This document shows, in pieces, positions 1 through 11,415 of a DNA stretch of 64,000 bases (position 1 is its first letter; each line of letters begins with the position of its first letter). The notes beneath the pieces were generated by a model. The model made no database searches. It was not told where the DNA came from and worked only from the letters and a program-made list of their open reading frames with translations. The stretch is from Pseudoalteromonas ruthenica. Its GTDB lineage: Bacteria; Pseudomonadota; Gammaproteobacteria; Enterobacterales; Alteromonadaceae. Location: the NCBI RefSeq assembly GCF_008808095.1, contig NZ_CP023396.1, forward strand, positions 1,984,001-2,048,000, written 5' to 3'. The position numbers and the translations under genes are program-made.

Positions 1-2813
<2,813 letters not shown>

Positions 2814-2822
2814 AACAACAAT

Positions 2823-2842
2823 GCCCTGGATAAAACCGGGGC
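2823..2842 (+). other. Short inverted repeat between the two metal-efflux genes
   Basis: GCCCTGG and CCGGGGC form a 7-bp stem (one G-T pair) around a 6-base loop, in the 44-bp gap between the RND pump and the CDF gene. No T-run follows, so it is not a convincing terminator. It could be an mRNA processing or stability hairpin separating expression of the two genes. Confidence 0.3.
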
Positions 2843-2857
2843 ACGACAGGAGTATGT

Positions 2858-3727
2858 ATGGGGCACTCACATTCCCATAGCTCAGAAAAAATTGGCTGGG
2901 CTTTTTTCCTTAACTTTGGCTTCACTATCATCGAGTTCATTGGAGGATGGTTAACAAACAGTACCGCTATTATGGCGGATGCCGTGCATGACTTAGGTGA
3001 CACATTGTCAATTGGCAGTGCGTGGCTTCTGAATAAACTAGGCACTAAAAGCGCGACCAAAGAGTTTACCTATGGCTATCGGCGGCTGAGTTTACTTGGG
3101 GCGCTGATAAACGGCATTGTTTTAATCGTTGGTTCTGTCTGGATCCTTTATGAAGCAGTGCCACGGCTGAGTAATCCAGAAATGCCAGAAACAGAAGGCA
3201 TGATTGCACTGGCTATTCTTGGCGTACTGGTCAATGGCTTCGCCGCTTATAAATTACATAGTGGTAAATCGTTGAATGAAAAAGTTCTGAACTGGCATTT
3301 ACTCGAAGACGTTTTAGGTTGGGTAGCGGTACTCATTGTCGCTATTGTTATGCAGTTCAAAGATTGGCCCGTTCTGGATCCAGTTCTTTCCATCGGATTT
3401 ACGCTATTCATTCTGTTCAACGTTATCCGAAACCTCATCAGCACCATGAAGCTATTTTTTCAGGCGTCACCAGACAACACTCTTTTACAAAAGGTAACTG
3501 ATAAACTACTTGAACTTGATGCTGTGAGCGACCTGCATCACCTGCATATCTGGTCACTAGATGGTGAGCACCATGTCGCGACAGTTCATGTCGTTAGTCG
3601 GTTTGAGTCGAAAGCTGAATACCTCGAACTTAAAGAAAATGTATCCAACGCGCTGCAAGAGTTTGAGTTATCACATACTACTATTGAAATTGAGCTAACT
3701 AGCGAAGAATGTCGGGATGCTGATTAA
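2858..3727 (+). CDS. Cation diffusion facilitator (CzcD/ZitB-like Zn/Co/Cd exporter)
   Basis: 289-aa inner-membrane antiporter expected to export Zn2+, Co2+ or Cd2+ from the cytoplasm in exchange for protons. The N-terminus is histidine-rich (MGHSHSHS), as in CzcD and ZitB. The TM2 metal site is seen as H44xxxD48 in ADAVHDLGD, and the TM5 partner site as H147xxxD151 in HLLEDVLG, giving the His/Asp tetrahedral site typical of zinc-type CDFs. A cytoplasmic C-terminal domain of about 85 residues carries HHLHIWSLDGEHH, the usual metal-responsive dimer region. ACAGGAG at 2845-2851 is a well-placed ribosome binding site for the ATG. Its position directly after a CzcA-type pump suggests a shared zinc/cobalt/cadmium resistance operon. 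Substrate choice is inference. Confidence 0.93.
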   Translation: MGHSHSHSSEKIGWAFFLNFGFTIIEFIGGWLTNSTAIMADAVHDLGDTLSIGSAWLLNKLGTKSATKEFTYGYRRLSLLGALINGIVLIVGSVWILYEAVPRLSNPEMPETEGMIALAILGVLVNGFAAYKLHSGKSLNEKVLNWHLLEDVLGWVAVLIVAIVMQFKDWPVLDPVLSIGFTLFILFNVIRNLISTMKLFFQASPDNTLLQKVTDKLLELDAVSDLHHLHIWSLDGEHHVATVHVVSRFESKAEYLELKENVSNALQEFELSHTTIEIELTSEECRDAD

Positions 3728-3917
3728 TACAAATTTAGTATTTAAAAAATGGGCGGTGTAGCCGATATGAAACGACTTTTTACTTCAGTAATGGTCCCCC
3801 CCATTTTAATTGAATTAGTTCCGAACAGATCTGACAAAGCTTCTTGAAAAGTTGAGAGTTACCCGTTTCGATAAAGGTGCTGAATCTTTAATCAAAACAA
3901 ACAAAGAGGTAACTCTC

Positions 3918-4472
3918 ATGCTTCATACTAACAACCCAATCATTAAACACAAAGCTGGATTACTCAATCTGGCTGAAGAACTTGGCAATGTGTCAAAGGC
4001 CTGCAAAGTAATGGGTGTTTCGCGAGACACGTTTTATCGATATCAAGAATTGGTCGAAGGTGGCGGCATTGATGCGCTGATTGATAAATCACGCAGAGCG
4101 CCAAACTTAAAGAACCGTGTCGATGAAGAAACTGAAAATGCTGTCACAGAGTACGCGGTTGAATACCCCGCTCACGGTCAGGTTAGAACCAGTAACGAGT
4201 TGCGCAAACAAGGCGTGTTCGTTTCTGCCAGTGGTGTTCGTTCAATTTGGCTGCGTCACGATTTGGAAAACTTCAAAAGACGCCTGAAAGCATTGGAAGC
4301 AAAAGTCGCCCAAGAAGGCATTATCCTTACGGATGCTCAGGTTGCGGCACTCGAAAAGAAAAAGAACGATGATGAGGCTTGTGATGAAATTGAAACGATG
4401 CACCCAGGTCATCTTGGTTCGCAAGACACATTCTATGTTGGTCGAAAATCACGGCTTCAGCTAATCCGCTAG
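3918..4472 (+). pseudogene. IS481-family transposase, 3' truncated remnant
   Basis: The visible 184 residues match the N-terminal helix-turn-helix and linker region of IS481-family transposases (LLNLAEELGNVSKACKVMG; SRDTFYRYQ; GQVRTSNELRKQG; ending HPGHLGSQDTFYVG). Family members run to about 340 residues and carry the DDE integrase core directly after this point. Here the homology stops at DTFYVG and continues for nine unrelated residues (RKSRLQLIR) to a stop, so the catalytic core is absent and the element cannot transpose itself. An upstream ATG at 3852 is in frame, but 3918 is preferred because AAAGAGGT sits just before it and family proteins begin there (MLHTNN). No complete terminal inverted repeats were recognised. 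It separates the metal-efflux genes from the tRNA-Leu gene and marks past rearrangement. Confidence 0.85.
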
Positions 4473-4750
4473 CAATCAACGCATTATCATTTTCAGTTTT
4501 TGAAAATGGATAGTGAAATGCTACTGGTTAGCTCATCAGTGTTCATTTTAAGTGTACCCAAAACATTCGTTTAGTTTTTACCTAATACTGTCTGTTTAAA
4601 CTCTTTATGGGTTTATGATGGACATGATAAATGTGGTTTAAAAACTTATAGCGAACATGCCTTCCAAAGCACGTGGAGTTAAAGAAGCTCTAATAATGGA
4701 AATGCGCTAGATTTATACAGGAGTTATCAATGTAATTTTCAAATTTCAGG
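4473..4750. other. AT-rich intergenic stretch without a recognisable gene
   Basis: Between the broken transposase and the tRNA terminator there is no convincing ORF. A short palindrome (TTTTCA / TGAAAA, 4490-4506) and an 18-codon open frame at 4657-4710 are visible, but neither has supporting features. Composition is clearly more AT-rich than the core genes to the right. It is best read as decayed mobile-element or island-end DNA. Confidence 0.6.
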
Positions 4751-4753
4751 CAT

Positions 4754-4782
4754 AAAAAAACCCTAGCCAATCGGCTAGGGTT
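4754..4782 (-). terminator. Intrinsic terminator of tRNA-Leu
   Basis: On the minus strand a perfect stem AACCCTAGCC / GGCTAGGGTT with a short loop is followed by a run of T residues. It lies 8 bp after the CCA end of the tRNA, the expected position for its rho-independent terminator. Confidence 0.9.
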
Positions 4783-4790
4783 ATCAAAAG

Positions 4791-4875
4791 TGGTACCAGT
4801 GGGCGGACTTGAACCGCCACGCCCGAAGGCAACGGATTTTGAATCCGTCATGTCTACCAATTCCATCACACTGGC
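4791..4875 (-). tRNA. tRNA-Leu (anticodon CAA)
   Basis: On the minus strand the gene starts GCCAGTGTGATGGAATTGG and ends in an encoded CCA. The acceptor stem pairs GCCAGTG with CACTGGT, including a terminal wobble. The anticodon arm GGATT-CAAAA-TCC places CAA in the loop, reading UUG. A long variable arm (GTTGCCTTCGGGCGT) marks it as a class II leucine tRNA, and the T-arm reads GCGGTTCAAGTCCGC. Length is 85 nt including CCA. Small ORFs overlapping this region on both strands are artefacts. The island-like DNA abuts the 3' end of the gene, the half used by many integrases. Confidence 0.95.
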
Positions 4876-4967
4876 ATCTTTTTTCTTTGACCTTCTCAAC
4901 GAGAAGATAAAGAAAAACCACTTCAGAGCAAAGGCTTTGTTTATCTGCCTTCATCTCTATGCCGTGC

Positions 4968-4995
4968 ATTATACAAAGAATGAAAAGCGCGGCAA
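4968..4995 (-). promoter_or_regulatory. Sigma-70 promoter of tRNA-Leu
   Basis: On the minus strand a TTGCCG -35 box is followed after 16 bp by a perfect TATAAT -10 box, then a GC-rich discriminator (GCACGGC), typical of stable-RNA promoters under stringent control. The -10 box lies 92 bp before the mature tRNA 5' end. Confidence 0.75.
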
Positions 4996-5064
4996 GCGTT
5001 TTATGTTATTAATGTGTCAACTGCTGAATAAACAACCAAGCATGAGCATGGATGTTTAACAATA

Positions 5065-6717
5065 TCAGCACTTAGGCATAAAGCGTTTAATAATTGCCTG
5101 CATATCAATATTTTCATTGAGTGTGCCATATTGATGGTGGCTTTGTGGCGCTAAACGCGAGCGCACAAAGGCATCGGCAATTAAGGGGTCGCCGTAAATA
5201 AGCAAGGTTGCACCCTGCCACAGTAGGGCCAAGCTCTCCATGATTTGCCGCGCGTGTATTTCAATCGCCGCTTTATCACCAAGCTGGGCCTGTAACTGTT
5301 CTAACCGTTCATCGAACTGCACATACTGGCCCTTTGCCTGCTCTAATTCCCGCAGTAAGGCCTTTAGCGTATCCGGCTCTTTATTCAGCACCCGCAATAA
5401 GTCTAAACACTGCACATTACCCGAGCCCTCCCAAATGGCGTTCACCGGGGCCTCTTTATATAAACGGCTGAGCACATTGTCGTTTACATACCCCACCCCA
5501 CCAACACACTCCATGGCCTCATAGGTATGTTGTACGGCGCGTTTACAAATCCAATACTTACCGATAGCGGTGGCGCTGCGTACTAACGCTCGATGGTGGT
5601 GATCATCTTGGTTATCTAATGCATTGGCGATACGCATAGAGATAGCCAAAGCAGCCTCGGCCTCAATGGCTAAATCGGCTAATACGTTGCGCATAAGCGG
5701 CTGCTGGTGCAGACCTTTGCCAAAGGCTTGGCGTTCATGGGTATGCCAAATCGCTTCTTTCGCTGCTTGCGCCATTAGTGCCGAAGAGCCCAGCATGCAG
5801 TCGTAGCGCGTTAAAGCCACCATTTGAATGATGGTGGCGATGCCGCGCCCGGGCTCACCCAATAACCACCCATGGGCGCCGCGAAATTCCACCTCGGAGC
5901 TGGCGTTAGATTGATTTCCTAATTTATTTTTAAGGCGCTGGATATGCATTGGGTTCTTGCTGCCATCCTCGCGCCAACGGGGAACTAAAAAGCATGAAAG
6001 CTGTTGCTCTACCTGGGCTAACACCAAAAAGCCATCGCACATCGGCGCCGAGCAAAACCACTTATGACCCACAATCTCATATAGTTTCCCCGGCCCGCTC
6101 GCAGCTACAGGGGTGGCATAGGTGGTATTTGCTCGCACATCACTGCCACCTTGTTTTTCGGTCATTGCCATCCCTATGGTCACGCCTTGCTTTTCATACC
6201 AAGGCTTATTGCTTTCATCATAGTGACGAGACAGAATCTTGGGCAGCCACCGATCGGCCACCTCTTTTTGTACCGCGATTGCCGGAACGCTGGCGAAAGT
6301 CATGGTTAACGGGCAGCCCGAGCCTGGGTCGGCGTGGCTGTGTAAAAAAGCCAGTGCCCCCCGCACCACATGCGACCCGCTTTTGCTTTCCAACCAAGGT
6401 AGTGCGCAGTGACCACTTTGCACTGCATGACGCATCAGTTGATGATAAGCCGGGTGGTAATCGACTTGATCAATGCGCTCACCAAAACGGTTATGACTAA
6501 CAAATTCGGGAAGGTGCTTATTAGCGAGGAAGCCGGCCTCTAATAGTGACCCACCTATGCCTTCACCAAAGTTGCAAAGCATGGGCGCGCCCCAACTGCC
6601 ACCGAATCGCGTTAGCCAGTATTGCAACACCTCGTCGGCGCTAAAGGCATTGTAATTCGCTAATGGCTTGGGTTGATTAAATACCGAGTGTGTATCTGCT
6701 AGGCTGTTGTTATTCAT
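5065..6717 (-). CDS. aidB: AidB-like acyl-CoA dehydrogenase
   Basis: 550-aa flavoprotein of the acyl-CoA dehydrogenase superfamily, very close in plan to E. coli AidB (541 aa). Seen in order: SVFNQPKP at residues 11-18 matching the TVFNQPIP start of AidB, GCPLTMTFA (134-142), the FAD/substrate segment MTEKQGGSDV (185-194), NKLGNQSNASSEVEF, and C-terminal WEGSGNVQCLD containing the catalytic-type glutamate. E. coli AidB has weak isovaleryl-CoA dehydrogenase activity, binds DNA and belongs to the Ada alkylation response. Whether this copy acts in DNA protection or in branched-chain or fatty acyl-CoA oxidation cannot be read from sequence. It is monocistronic, divergent from the RDD gene, and its promoter carries a FadR-like palindrome, which favours a link to acyl-CoA metabolism (inference). 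Confidence 0.93.
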   Translation of the reverse strand: MNNNSLADTHSVFNQPKPLANYNAFSADEVLQYWLTRFGGSWGAPMLCNFGEGIGGSLLEAGFLANKHLPEFVSHNRFGERIDQVDYHPAYHQLMRHAVQSGHCALPWLESKSGSHVVRGALAFLHSHADPGSGCPLTMTFASVPAIAVQKEVADRWLPKILSRHYDESNKPWYEKQGVTIGMAMTEKQGGSDVRANTTYATPVAASGPGKLYEIVGHKWFCSAPMCDGFLVLAQVEQQLSCFLVPRWREDGSKNPMHIQRLKNKLGNQSNASSEVEFRGAHGWLLGEPGRGIATIIQMVALTRYDCMLGSSALMAQAAKEAIWHTHERQAFGKGLHQQPLMRNVLADLAIEAEAALAISMRIANALDNQDDHHHRALVRSATAIGKYWICKRAVQHTYEAMECVGGVGYVNDNVLSRLYKEAPVNAIWEGSGNVQCLDLLRVLNKEPDTLKALLRELEQAKGQYVQFDERLEQLQAQLGDKAAIEIHARQIMESLALLWQGATLLIYGDPLIADAFVRSRLAPQSHHQYGTLNENIDMQAIIKRFMPKC

Positions 6718-6756
6718 TTATTTTTCTCACAGTGCGGCAGTGGAGTTATGTCACTG

Positions 6757-6784
6757 ACTATAGCAGGTCTGACCACCTTGTCGA
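6757..6784 (-). promoter_or_regulatory. aidB promoter with FadR-like operator in the spacer
   Basis: On the minus strand TCGACA (-35, 5/6) and TATAGT (-10, 5/6) are 16 bp apart. The spacer and last base of the -10 form a near-palindrome centred on GGTCAGACC (17-mer at 6762-6778), which matches 12 of 16 defined positions of the enterobacterial FadR site AACTGGTCNGACCAGTT. A repressor bound there would block RNA polymerase. Recognition was by eye; no motif scan was run. Confidence 0.55.
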
Positions 6785-6861
6785 GCGAGCACTAAGAGCG
6801 TCGCCTTTGTGCAGGGGGTTTGCTACACTGTCGCCGATTTTATCGCTTAGGAAATGTTTTC

Positions 6862-7362
6862 ATGTCTGCTGATTATGCACGCACTGGGTTTGCCCGACGT
6901 ATCGCCTCATTAATTTATGATGGCCTTGTGGTTATCGCATTTGCCATGCTAACCACGGTGGTGTACTTACTTGTTGTACAAGGCGCTATCTCGCTAGGTT
7001 GGTTAAGCTTAGGTGAGGCGGAAGATGTGGCAGCGTTGATTCAACAAAATACCCTTCTCTATGTGCTCCGTGATGTGCTTTTAGTCTTAGTAAGCCTAAG
7101 CTTTTTTGGCTACTTCTGGAGTAAGAGTGGGCAAACAATCGGTATGCGCGCATGGCGTATGCAAGTGCGTCGGCTCGATGGCAGCCTTCCAGGCTTTTGG
7201 CAAAGTGCATGGCGCAGCCTGTGCGCGTTACTTGGCTTAGGCAATATCCTAGTTTTGGTTGATATAAAGAACAAACGCGCCCTGCAGGACTACTTATCGG
7301 GCTGTGAAGTGGTTACCTTAAGCAAAGAAGACAACAAGAAAATTTACCAAGCTCTAGATTAA
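6862..7362 (+). CDS. RDD family membrane protein
   Basis: 166-aa inner-membrane protein with the RDD hallmark near the N-terminus (FARRIASLIYDG: Arg at the start of TM1 and Asp at its end). Three hydrophobic segments follow, with the typical SKSGQTIGMRAWRMQVRRLDG stretch (shown here only in part: QTIGMRAWRMQV) before the last one. Biochemical roles of RDD proteins are mostly unknown; some have been linked to ion exchange. The start at 6862 is preferred over the upstream in-frame codon at 6820 because TAGGAA lies 8 bp before it and the RDD core starts right after. It is divergent from aidB and convergent with lptG, with only 16 bp between stops. Confidence 0.85.
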   Translation: MSADYARTGFARRIASLIYDGLVVIAFAMLTTVVYLLVVQGAISLGWLSLGEAEDVAALIQQNTLLYVLRDVLLVLVSLSFFGYFWSKSGQTIGMRAWRMQVRRLDGSLPGFWQSAWRSLCALLGLGNILVLVDIKNKRALQDYLSGCEVVTLSKEDNKKIYQALD

Positions 7363-7378
7363 GCACAGCAAGCGGCGT

Positions 7379-8443
7379 TTAATTGCGCCGCTTCAGTAGA
7401 TAGCTTGAGAAGATAATAAACAACATGCTCGGTAGCACCGCCCCCACAAACGCGGGGATCTGATACACCGTCACGATAGGGCCGAAGATACGGTCGGTCA
7501 GGTGGAAAGCAATACCTGTGACCACCCCCATCACAATACGCGCGCCCATGGTTACGGTGCGCAGCGGCCCAAAAATAAATGACAGCGCAACAAGCAGCAT
7601 CACTGCCAAAGACACGGGCTGCATAATCTTGCGCCACAATGCCAACTCGTAAGCGGTGGTGTCTTGGTCGTTGTGCTGCAAATACTGCAAGTAAGACCAC
7701 AGCCCTTTGAATGACAAGGTTTCAGGCTTCACCGATACCACTCCTAATTTTTCAGCGGTGAGCTGTGAGTCGTAAAATTGTTCTTCGGCGAAGCTTTCTC
7801 TAATTTGTGCCGCATCAACATGTAACTCTTTGACTTTACGCAGCATCCAGCCACCTTCGCGATAAAGCGCTCGATCAGCAAAGGTGATCTTTTCCAGCTC
7901 TAAGTCTTTATCAAAGTGATACATACGCACGCCATTGAGTTGCCCTTGTTGGTCAACATCCTCAATGTTGACGAAAACATCACCATCTTTGGCCCACACG
8001 CCTTGCTTGGCGCTGTATACATCACCGCCGTATATCGCATGCGAACGCAGTTGTTTAGCGGTTTGCTCGGCCTTGGGGACGCCCCATTCGGCCATGGCCA
8101 TCATCAACAAGGCTAATACCACCGCCGTTTTCATCACCGAGGCAATGACCTGTAAGCGTGACATGCCCGCCGCTTGCATCACGACCAACTCGCTGTTTGA
8201 GGCCAAAGCCCCAAGCCCTGTGAGTCCGCCTATCAACGCCGCCATAGGGAAAAAGACCACCACATCGCCAGGTACGGTATACAAGGTATATAACAGCGCA
8301 TCCATAATGTCGTAGCTGCCACGACCCACTGATTTAAGCTGCTCAATAAATTTAATGAGGGTACTGATCCCCACCAAAACCAATAGGGCGAACCCCGTGG
8401 TTTGCATAATGCTGCGCCCTAAATACCAATCGAGTGTTTTCAT
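7379..8443 (-). CDS. lptG: LPS export ABC transporter permease LptG
   Basis: 354-aa inner-membrane permease of the YjgP/YjgQ family. With LptF and the ATPase LptB it extracts lipopolysaccharide from the inner membrane and passes it to LptC and LptA. The N-terminus MKTLDWYLGRSIMQTT, two leading and four trailing TM segments, and a central periplasmic beta-jellyroll domain (about residues 130-265) fit the family. Family segment NSELVVMQAAGMS lies in the cytoplasmic coupling region. Its ATG overlaps the lptF stop by 4 bp (ATGA), so the pair is translationally coupled. Gene order lptF-lptG divergent from pepA is as in E. coli. Confidence 0.96.
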   Translation of the reverse strand: MKTLDWYLGRSIMQTTGFALLVLVGISTLIKFIEQLKSVGRGSYDIMDALLYTLYTVPGDVVVFFPMAALIGGLTGLGALASNSELVVMQAAGMSRLQVIASVMKTAVVLALLMMAMAEWGVPKAEQTAKQLRSHAIYGGDVYSAKQGVWAKDGDVFVNIEDVDQQGQLNGVRMYHFDKDLELEKITFADRALYREGGWMLRKVKELHVDAAQIRESFAEEQFYDSQLTAEKLGVVSVKPETLSFKGLWSYLQYLQHNDQDTTAYELALWRKIMQPVSLAVMLLVALSFIFGPLRTVTMGARIVMGVVTGIAFHLTDRIFGPIVTVYQIPAFVGAVLPSMLFIIFSSYLLKRRN

Positions 8444-9552
8444 ACTGCGGCCTCTCGTTTAGTTAGGATAGAGCGCAGCCACACTCCGAGCGGTCGCCCT
8501 TTGATAATAAGAAATGCACCAATAAACAGCGCACTAAGATGCACCCACCATAGGCCAATCGAGGGCGGAATTTTGCCATCTTCCAAGGCAAACTTAGCGG
8601 CATTCAATAAAATAAAATACCCTAGGTACAGGCTGATCGCCGGCACTAGCTTGGCAAATTTACCTTGGCGCGGGTTCACCACGCTCAAAGGTACGGCGAT
8701 AAGCGTTAATAACGGAATAGACAACGGAATGGCTAAGCGCCATTGAAACTGCGAGATAGCCTCATTGCTATCTTGCTCTAACAACTTGGCGGTGGGCACG
8801 GCTTCCAGCTTGCGACGCTGGTGTTCAATGGCTTGCTCGCGGATTTGCACCTGATAGCTATCAAACTCGGTATGTTGCATGTTCAATGCGCGGGCCTGGG
8901 TTTCGTAGCGCTGCCCCTGACGCAGGATCAATTGTTGTTCACCGTTGTCTCGCTCGATTACCTGCCCTTGCTCAGCATACACGACCTGAGACTGTTGCTG
9001 GCCTTCACCCCGAGGCAACTGCGCCACAAACACCTTATTTAAAACGCGCCCGCCATCGTCCATATCATGAATAAAGACCACCGCCTTTTCATTCCCTGTT
9101 TCCTGAAAGCGCCCGGCACGCAAGGCAGAAAGACCGGCATCGGCTTGTGCCCGCTCCTTTAACTGGTATTCCTTTTCACTGGCCCAAGGTGCCAAATACA
9201 AGGTCATGGCACCGGCTAAAATCGCCAAAGCGGTGCTTGAGATTAAGGTAATACGCACCACATACCATTCACTGACGCCACAGGCTTTAAGGACCGTCAT
9301 TTCGCTGTCAGCATACACGCGGCTGTAAGCGAGGATAATACCTAAAAAGATACTTAGCGGCAGAATCAACGAGGCTAATTGCGGCAGCTTTAGTGCCACC
9401 ATAGAAAGCACTAATTTTGCAGGAATACTGCCCTCAGATGCATCGCCTAGAATCACGACGAATTTTTGGCTGATAAAAATGGTCATTAAGGTCAAGAAAA
9501 CAGCAACCTGAGACTTGAAAACTTCAGCGGTTAAGTATCGAAAAATCAGCAA
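8440..9552 (-). CDS. lptF: LPS export ABC transporter permease LptF
   Basis: 370-aa partner of LptG in the LptB2FG extractor. The N-terminus LIFRYLTAEVFKSQ aligns with E. coli LptF (IIIRYLVRETLKSQ), followed by FISQKFV, SEMTVLKACGVSEW in the coupling helix, a periplasmic domain, and VPLSVVNPRQGKFAKLVP before the final TM segments, a strongly conserved LptF stretch. No ATG fits the aligned start; the first codon is TTG, preceded by a purine-rich GGGGCGG, so this is probably a weakly initiated gene. A 243-bp intergenic region separates it from divergent pepA. Confidence 0.96.
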   Translation of the reverse strand: MLIFRYLTAEVFKSQVAVFLTLMTIFISQKFVVILGDASEGSIPAKLVLSMVALKLPQLASLILPLSIFLGIILAYSRVYADSEMTVLKACGVSEWYVVRITLISSTALAILAGAMTLYLAPWASEKEYQLKERAQADAGLSALRAGRFQETGNEKAVVFIHDMDDGGRVLNKVFVAQLPRGEGQQQSQVVYAEQGQVIERDNGEQQLILRQGQRYETQARALNMQHTEFDSYQVQIREQAIEHQRRKLEAVPTAKLLEQDSNEAISQFQWRLAIPLSIPLLTLIAVPLSVVNPRQGKFAKLVPAISLYLGYFILLNAAKFALEDGKIPPSIGLWWVHLSALFIGAFLIIKGRPLGVWLRSILTKREAAV

Positions 9553-9795
9553 TGTCCGCCCCTAAAAACGTCGTGTTTCACTGGCATAGTAGGAAAATTT
9601 GAGTAAACTAGTTGTTTTAGTCACTTTATTATATGTCAAGCGCATTAAATATCATACCTAAGGCATGTAATTGTCTACACTTTAGTTAGTGGATTGATAA
9701 ATGCGTAAATAGTTCACGACAATAGTAAGTAGGTGAACAGCGCCTTGGCTGGCAAACGCCCCAAGGGCTGACTTTTCCTCTAATTAGGAGTCACA
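9553..9795. promoter_or_regulatory. Divergent lptF/pepA control region
   Basis: This 243-bp AT-rich region must hold both promoters. A perfect TTGACA and an adjacent TATAAT are visible on the minus strand near 9630-9641, but they abut each other and cannot form one promoter together, so assignments are uncertain. On the plus strand CCTTGG (9743-9748) and CCAAGG (9761-9766) make a leader hairpin before the pepA ribosome site TTAGGAG (9784-9790). Confidence 0.5.
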
Positions 9796-11310
9796 ATGGA
9801 ATTTAGCGTAAAAAGTGGTAGCCCAGAGAAGCAACGCAGCGCTTGTATTGTAGTAGGTGTTTACGAGCCACGCCGCTTATCCCCTATCGGCGAGCAACTG
9901 GATCAAATCAGTGAAGGCTACATCTCTAACCTTTTACGTCGCGGCGACTTAGAAGGTAAGCCGGGGCAAACGCTATTATTACACCATGTACCGAATGTGC
10001 TAAGTGAGCGCGTACTACTTGTAGGTTGTGGTAAAGAGCGCGAGCTAGACGACAAACAGTATAAGCAAATCATTTCCAAAACCATTAATACCCTGAACGA
10101 GACTGGGGCCATGGAAGCGGTGTGCTTTTTAACAGAGCAGCATGTGAAAAGCCGCGATACGTATTGGAAAGTACGCCAAGCTGTTGAGACTACACAAGAT
10201 TGCTTATACACCTTTAACCAGCTAAAAAGTAAAAAAAGCGATCCACGCCGACCACTGCGGAAAATTGTTTTCAACGTACCAACGCGCCGCGAATTGCCGA
10301 TTGGCGAAAGTGCCATTGAGCATGGTTTAGCTATCGCTTCAGGAGCCAAGCTCTGTAAAGACGTCGCCAATATGCCGCCAAATATCTGTAACCCGCGTTA
10401 CCTAGGTGAGCAAGCAAAAGGCTTAGAAGAAGAGTTCGAGAACGTTACCGTGAACTTGGTCGGCGAGCAAGAAATGGAAGAGCTCGGTATGCACTCTTAC
10501 CTCGCCGTAGGCCGTGGCAGTGCCAACGAGTCAGTGATGTCGGTGATTCACTACAATGGCGGCGCAGAAGGCGCTGCACCGATAGTGTTGGTAGGCAAAG
10601 GCCTGACTTTCGACTCTGGCGGTATTTCAATTAAGCCAGGCGAAGCCATGGACGAGATGAAATACGACATGGGCGGCGCAGCTGGGGTTATCGGCACCAT
10701 GCGCTCCATTGCCAAAATGCAACTCCCCATTAATGTCATTGGTGTGCTTGCAGGTTGTGAAAACATGCCCAGCTCCAATGCCTATCGCCCGGGTGATATT
10801 CTAACTACGATGTCGGGGCAAACCGTCGAAGTCCTTAATACTGACGCCGAGGGACGCTTGGTACTGTGTGATGCCCTCACCTATGTGGAGGCATTCGACC
10901 CCGATACCGTGATTGACGTAGCCACCCTTACTGGCGCGTGTATCATTGCCCTGGGTGCTCATGCAACCGGCATGCTCTCTAACCATAATCCTTTGGCACA
11001 TGACCTTCTTAAAGCCTCTGAGCAAAGTGGCGATCGTGCTTGGCAGCTGCCGCTATGGGATGACTATCATGAGCAGTTAGAAAGCCCGTTTGCTGATTTC
11101 ACTAACTTAGGCGGTCGCGCTGCAGGCACTATTACCGCTGCCTGCTTCTTATCTAAGTTCACCAAAAAGTATAACTGGGCGCACTTAGATATTGCCGGTA
11201 CGGCATGGCGCAGCGGCGGCAAAACCAAAGGCGCCACGGGGCGTCCGGTGCCAATGCTAACGCAATATTTGATTAACCGCGCTGGGGTATTGGATAACCC
11301 GCAAGATTAA
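9796..11310 (+). CDS. pepA: Leucyl aminopeptidase PepA (M17)
   Basis: 504-aa cytosolic hexameric zinc/manganese aminopeptidase that removes N-terminal residues from peptides; E. coli PepA (503 aa) is also a DNA-binding protein in carAB control and Xer recombination. The C-terminal catalytic domain shows [17 protein letters not shown] (metal-binding Lys and Asp), [11 protein letters not shown], and the M17 signature [12 protein letters not shown] with its Asp/Glu ligands and Arg. The N-terminal 170 residues form the macro-like domain. TTAGGAG precedes the ATG. It is first in pepA-holC-valS, the standard gammaproteobacterial order. Confidence 0.97.
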   Translation: MEFSVKSGSPEKQRSACIVVGVYEPRRLSPIGEQLDQISEGYISNLLRRGDLEGKPGQTLLLHHVPNVLSERVLLVGCGKERELDDKQYKQIISKTINTLNETGAMEAVCFLTEQHVKSRDTYWKVRQAVETTQDCLYTFNQLKSKKSDPRRPLRKIVFNVPTRRELPIGESAIEHGLAIASGAKLCKDVANMPPNICNPRYLGEQAKGLEEEFENVTVNLVGEQEMEELGMHSYLAVGRGSANESVMSVIHYNGGAEGAAPIVLVGKGLTFDSGGISIKPGEAMDEMKYDMGGAAGVIGTMRSIAKMQLPINVIGVLAGCENMPSSNAYRPGDILTTMSGQTVEVLNTDAEGRLVLCDALTYVEAFDPDTVIDVATLTGACIIALGAHATGMLSNHNPLAHDLLKASEQSGDRAWQLPLWDDYHEQLESPFADFTNLGGRAAGTITAACFLSKFTKKYNWAHLDIAGTAWRSGGKTKGATGRPVPMLTQYLINRAGVLDNPQD

Positions 11311-11328
11311 TCACTGCGATATCACTTC

Positions 11329-11350
11329 AAGCCCCTTTTTTAAGGGGCTT
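11329..11350 (+). terminator. Hairpin after pepA
   Basis: AAGCCCCTT and AAGGGGCTT form a 9-bp perfect stem with a TTTT loop 19 bp after the pepA stop. Only a weak T-rich tail (ATTCATT) follows, so it may attenuate rather than fully stop transcription into holC. Confidence 0.55.
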
Positions 11351-11415
11351 ATTCATTGATGCAGGGGCGTGATTGTGTCAAAATTGGCGGATTAACGAGC
11401 CGCGTAGAGGGCGCA

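Noticed and set aside
4657..4710. 18-codon ORF (MPSKARGVKEALIMEMR) after the transposase remnant
   Set aside because: Too short, no clear ribosome site and no recognisable family; could be a decayed fragment only.
4690..5059. ORFs of 60-90 codons on both strands across the tRNA-Leu gene and its upstream region
   Set aside because: They translate the tRNA itself and its promoter; no ribosome sites or homology, and the tRNA explains the sequence fully.
7370..7393. AAGCGGCG/CGCCGCTT hairpin between the RDD gene and lptG as a shared terminator
   Set aside because: No T-run on either side and the stem overlaps the lptG stop codon and last codons, so it may reflect coding sequence.
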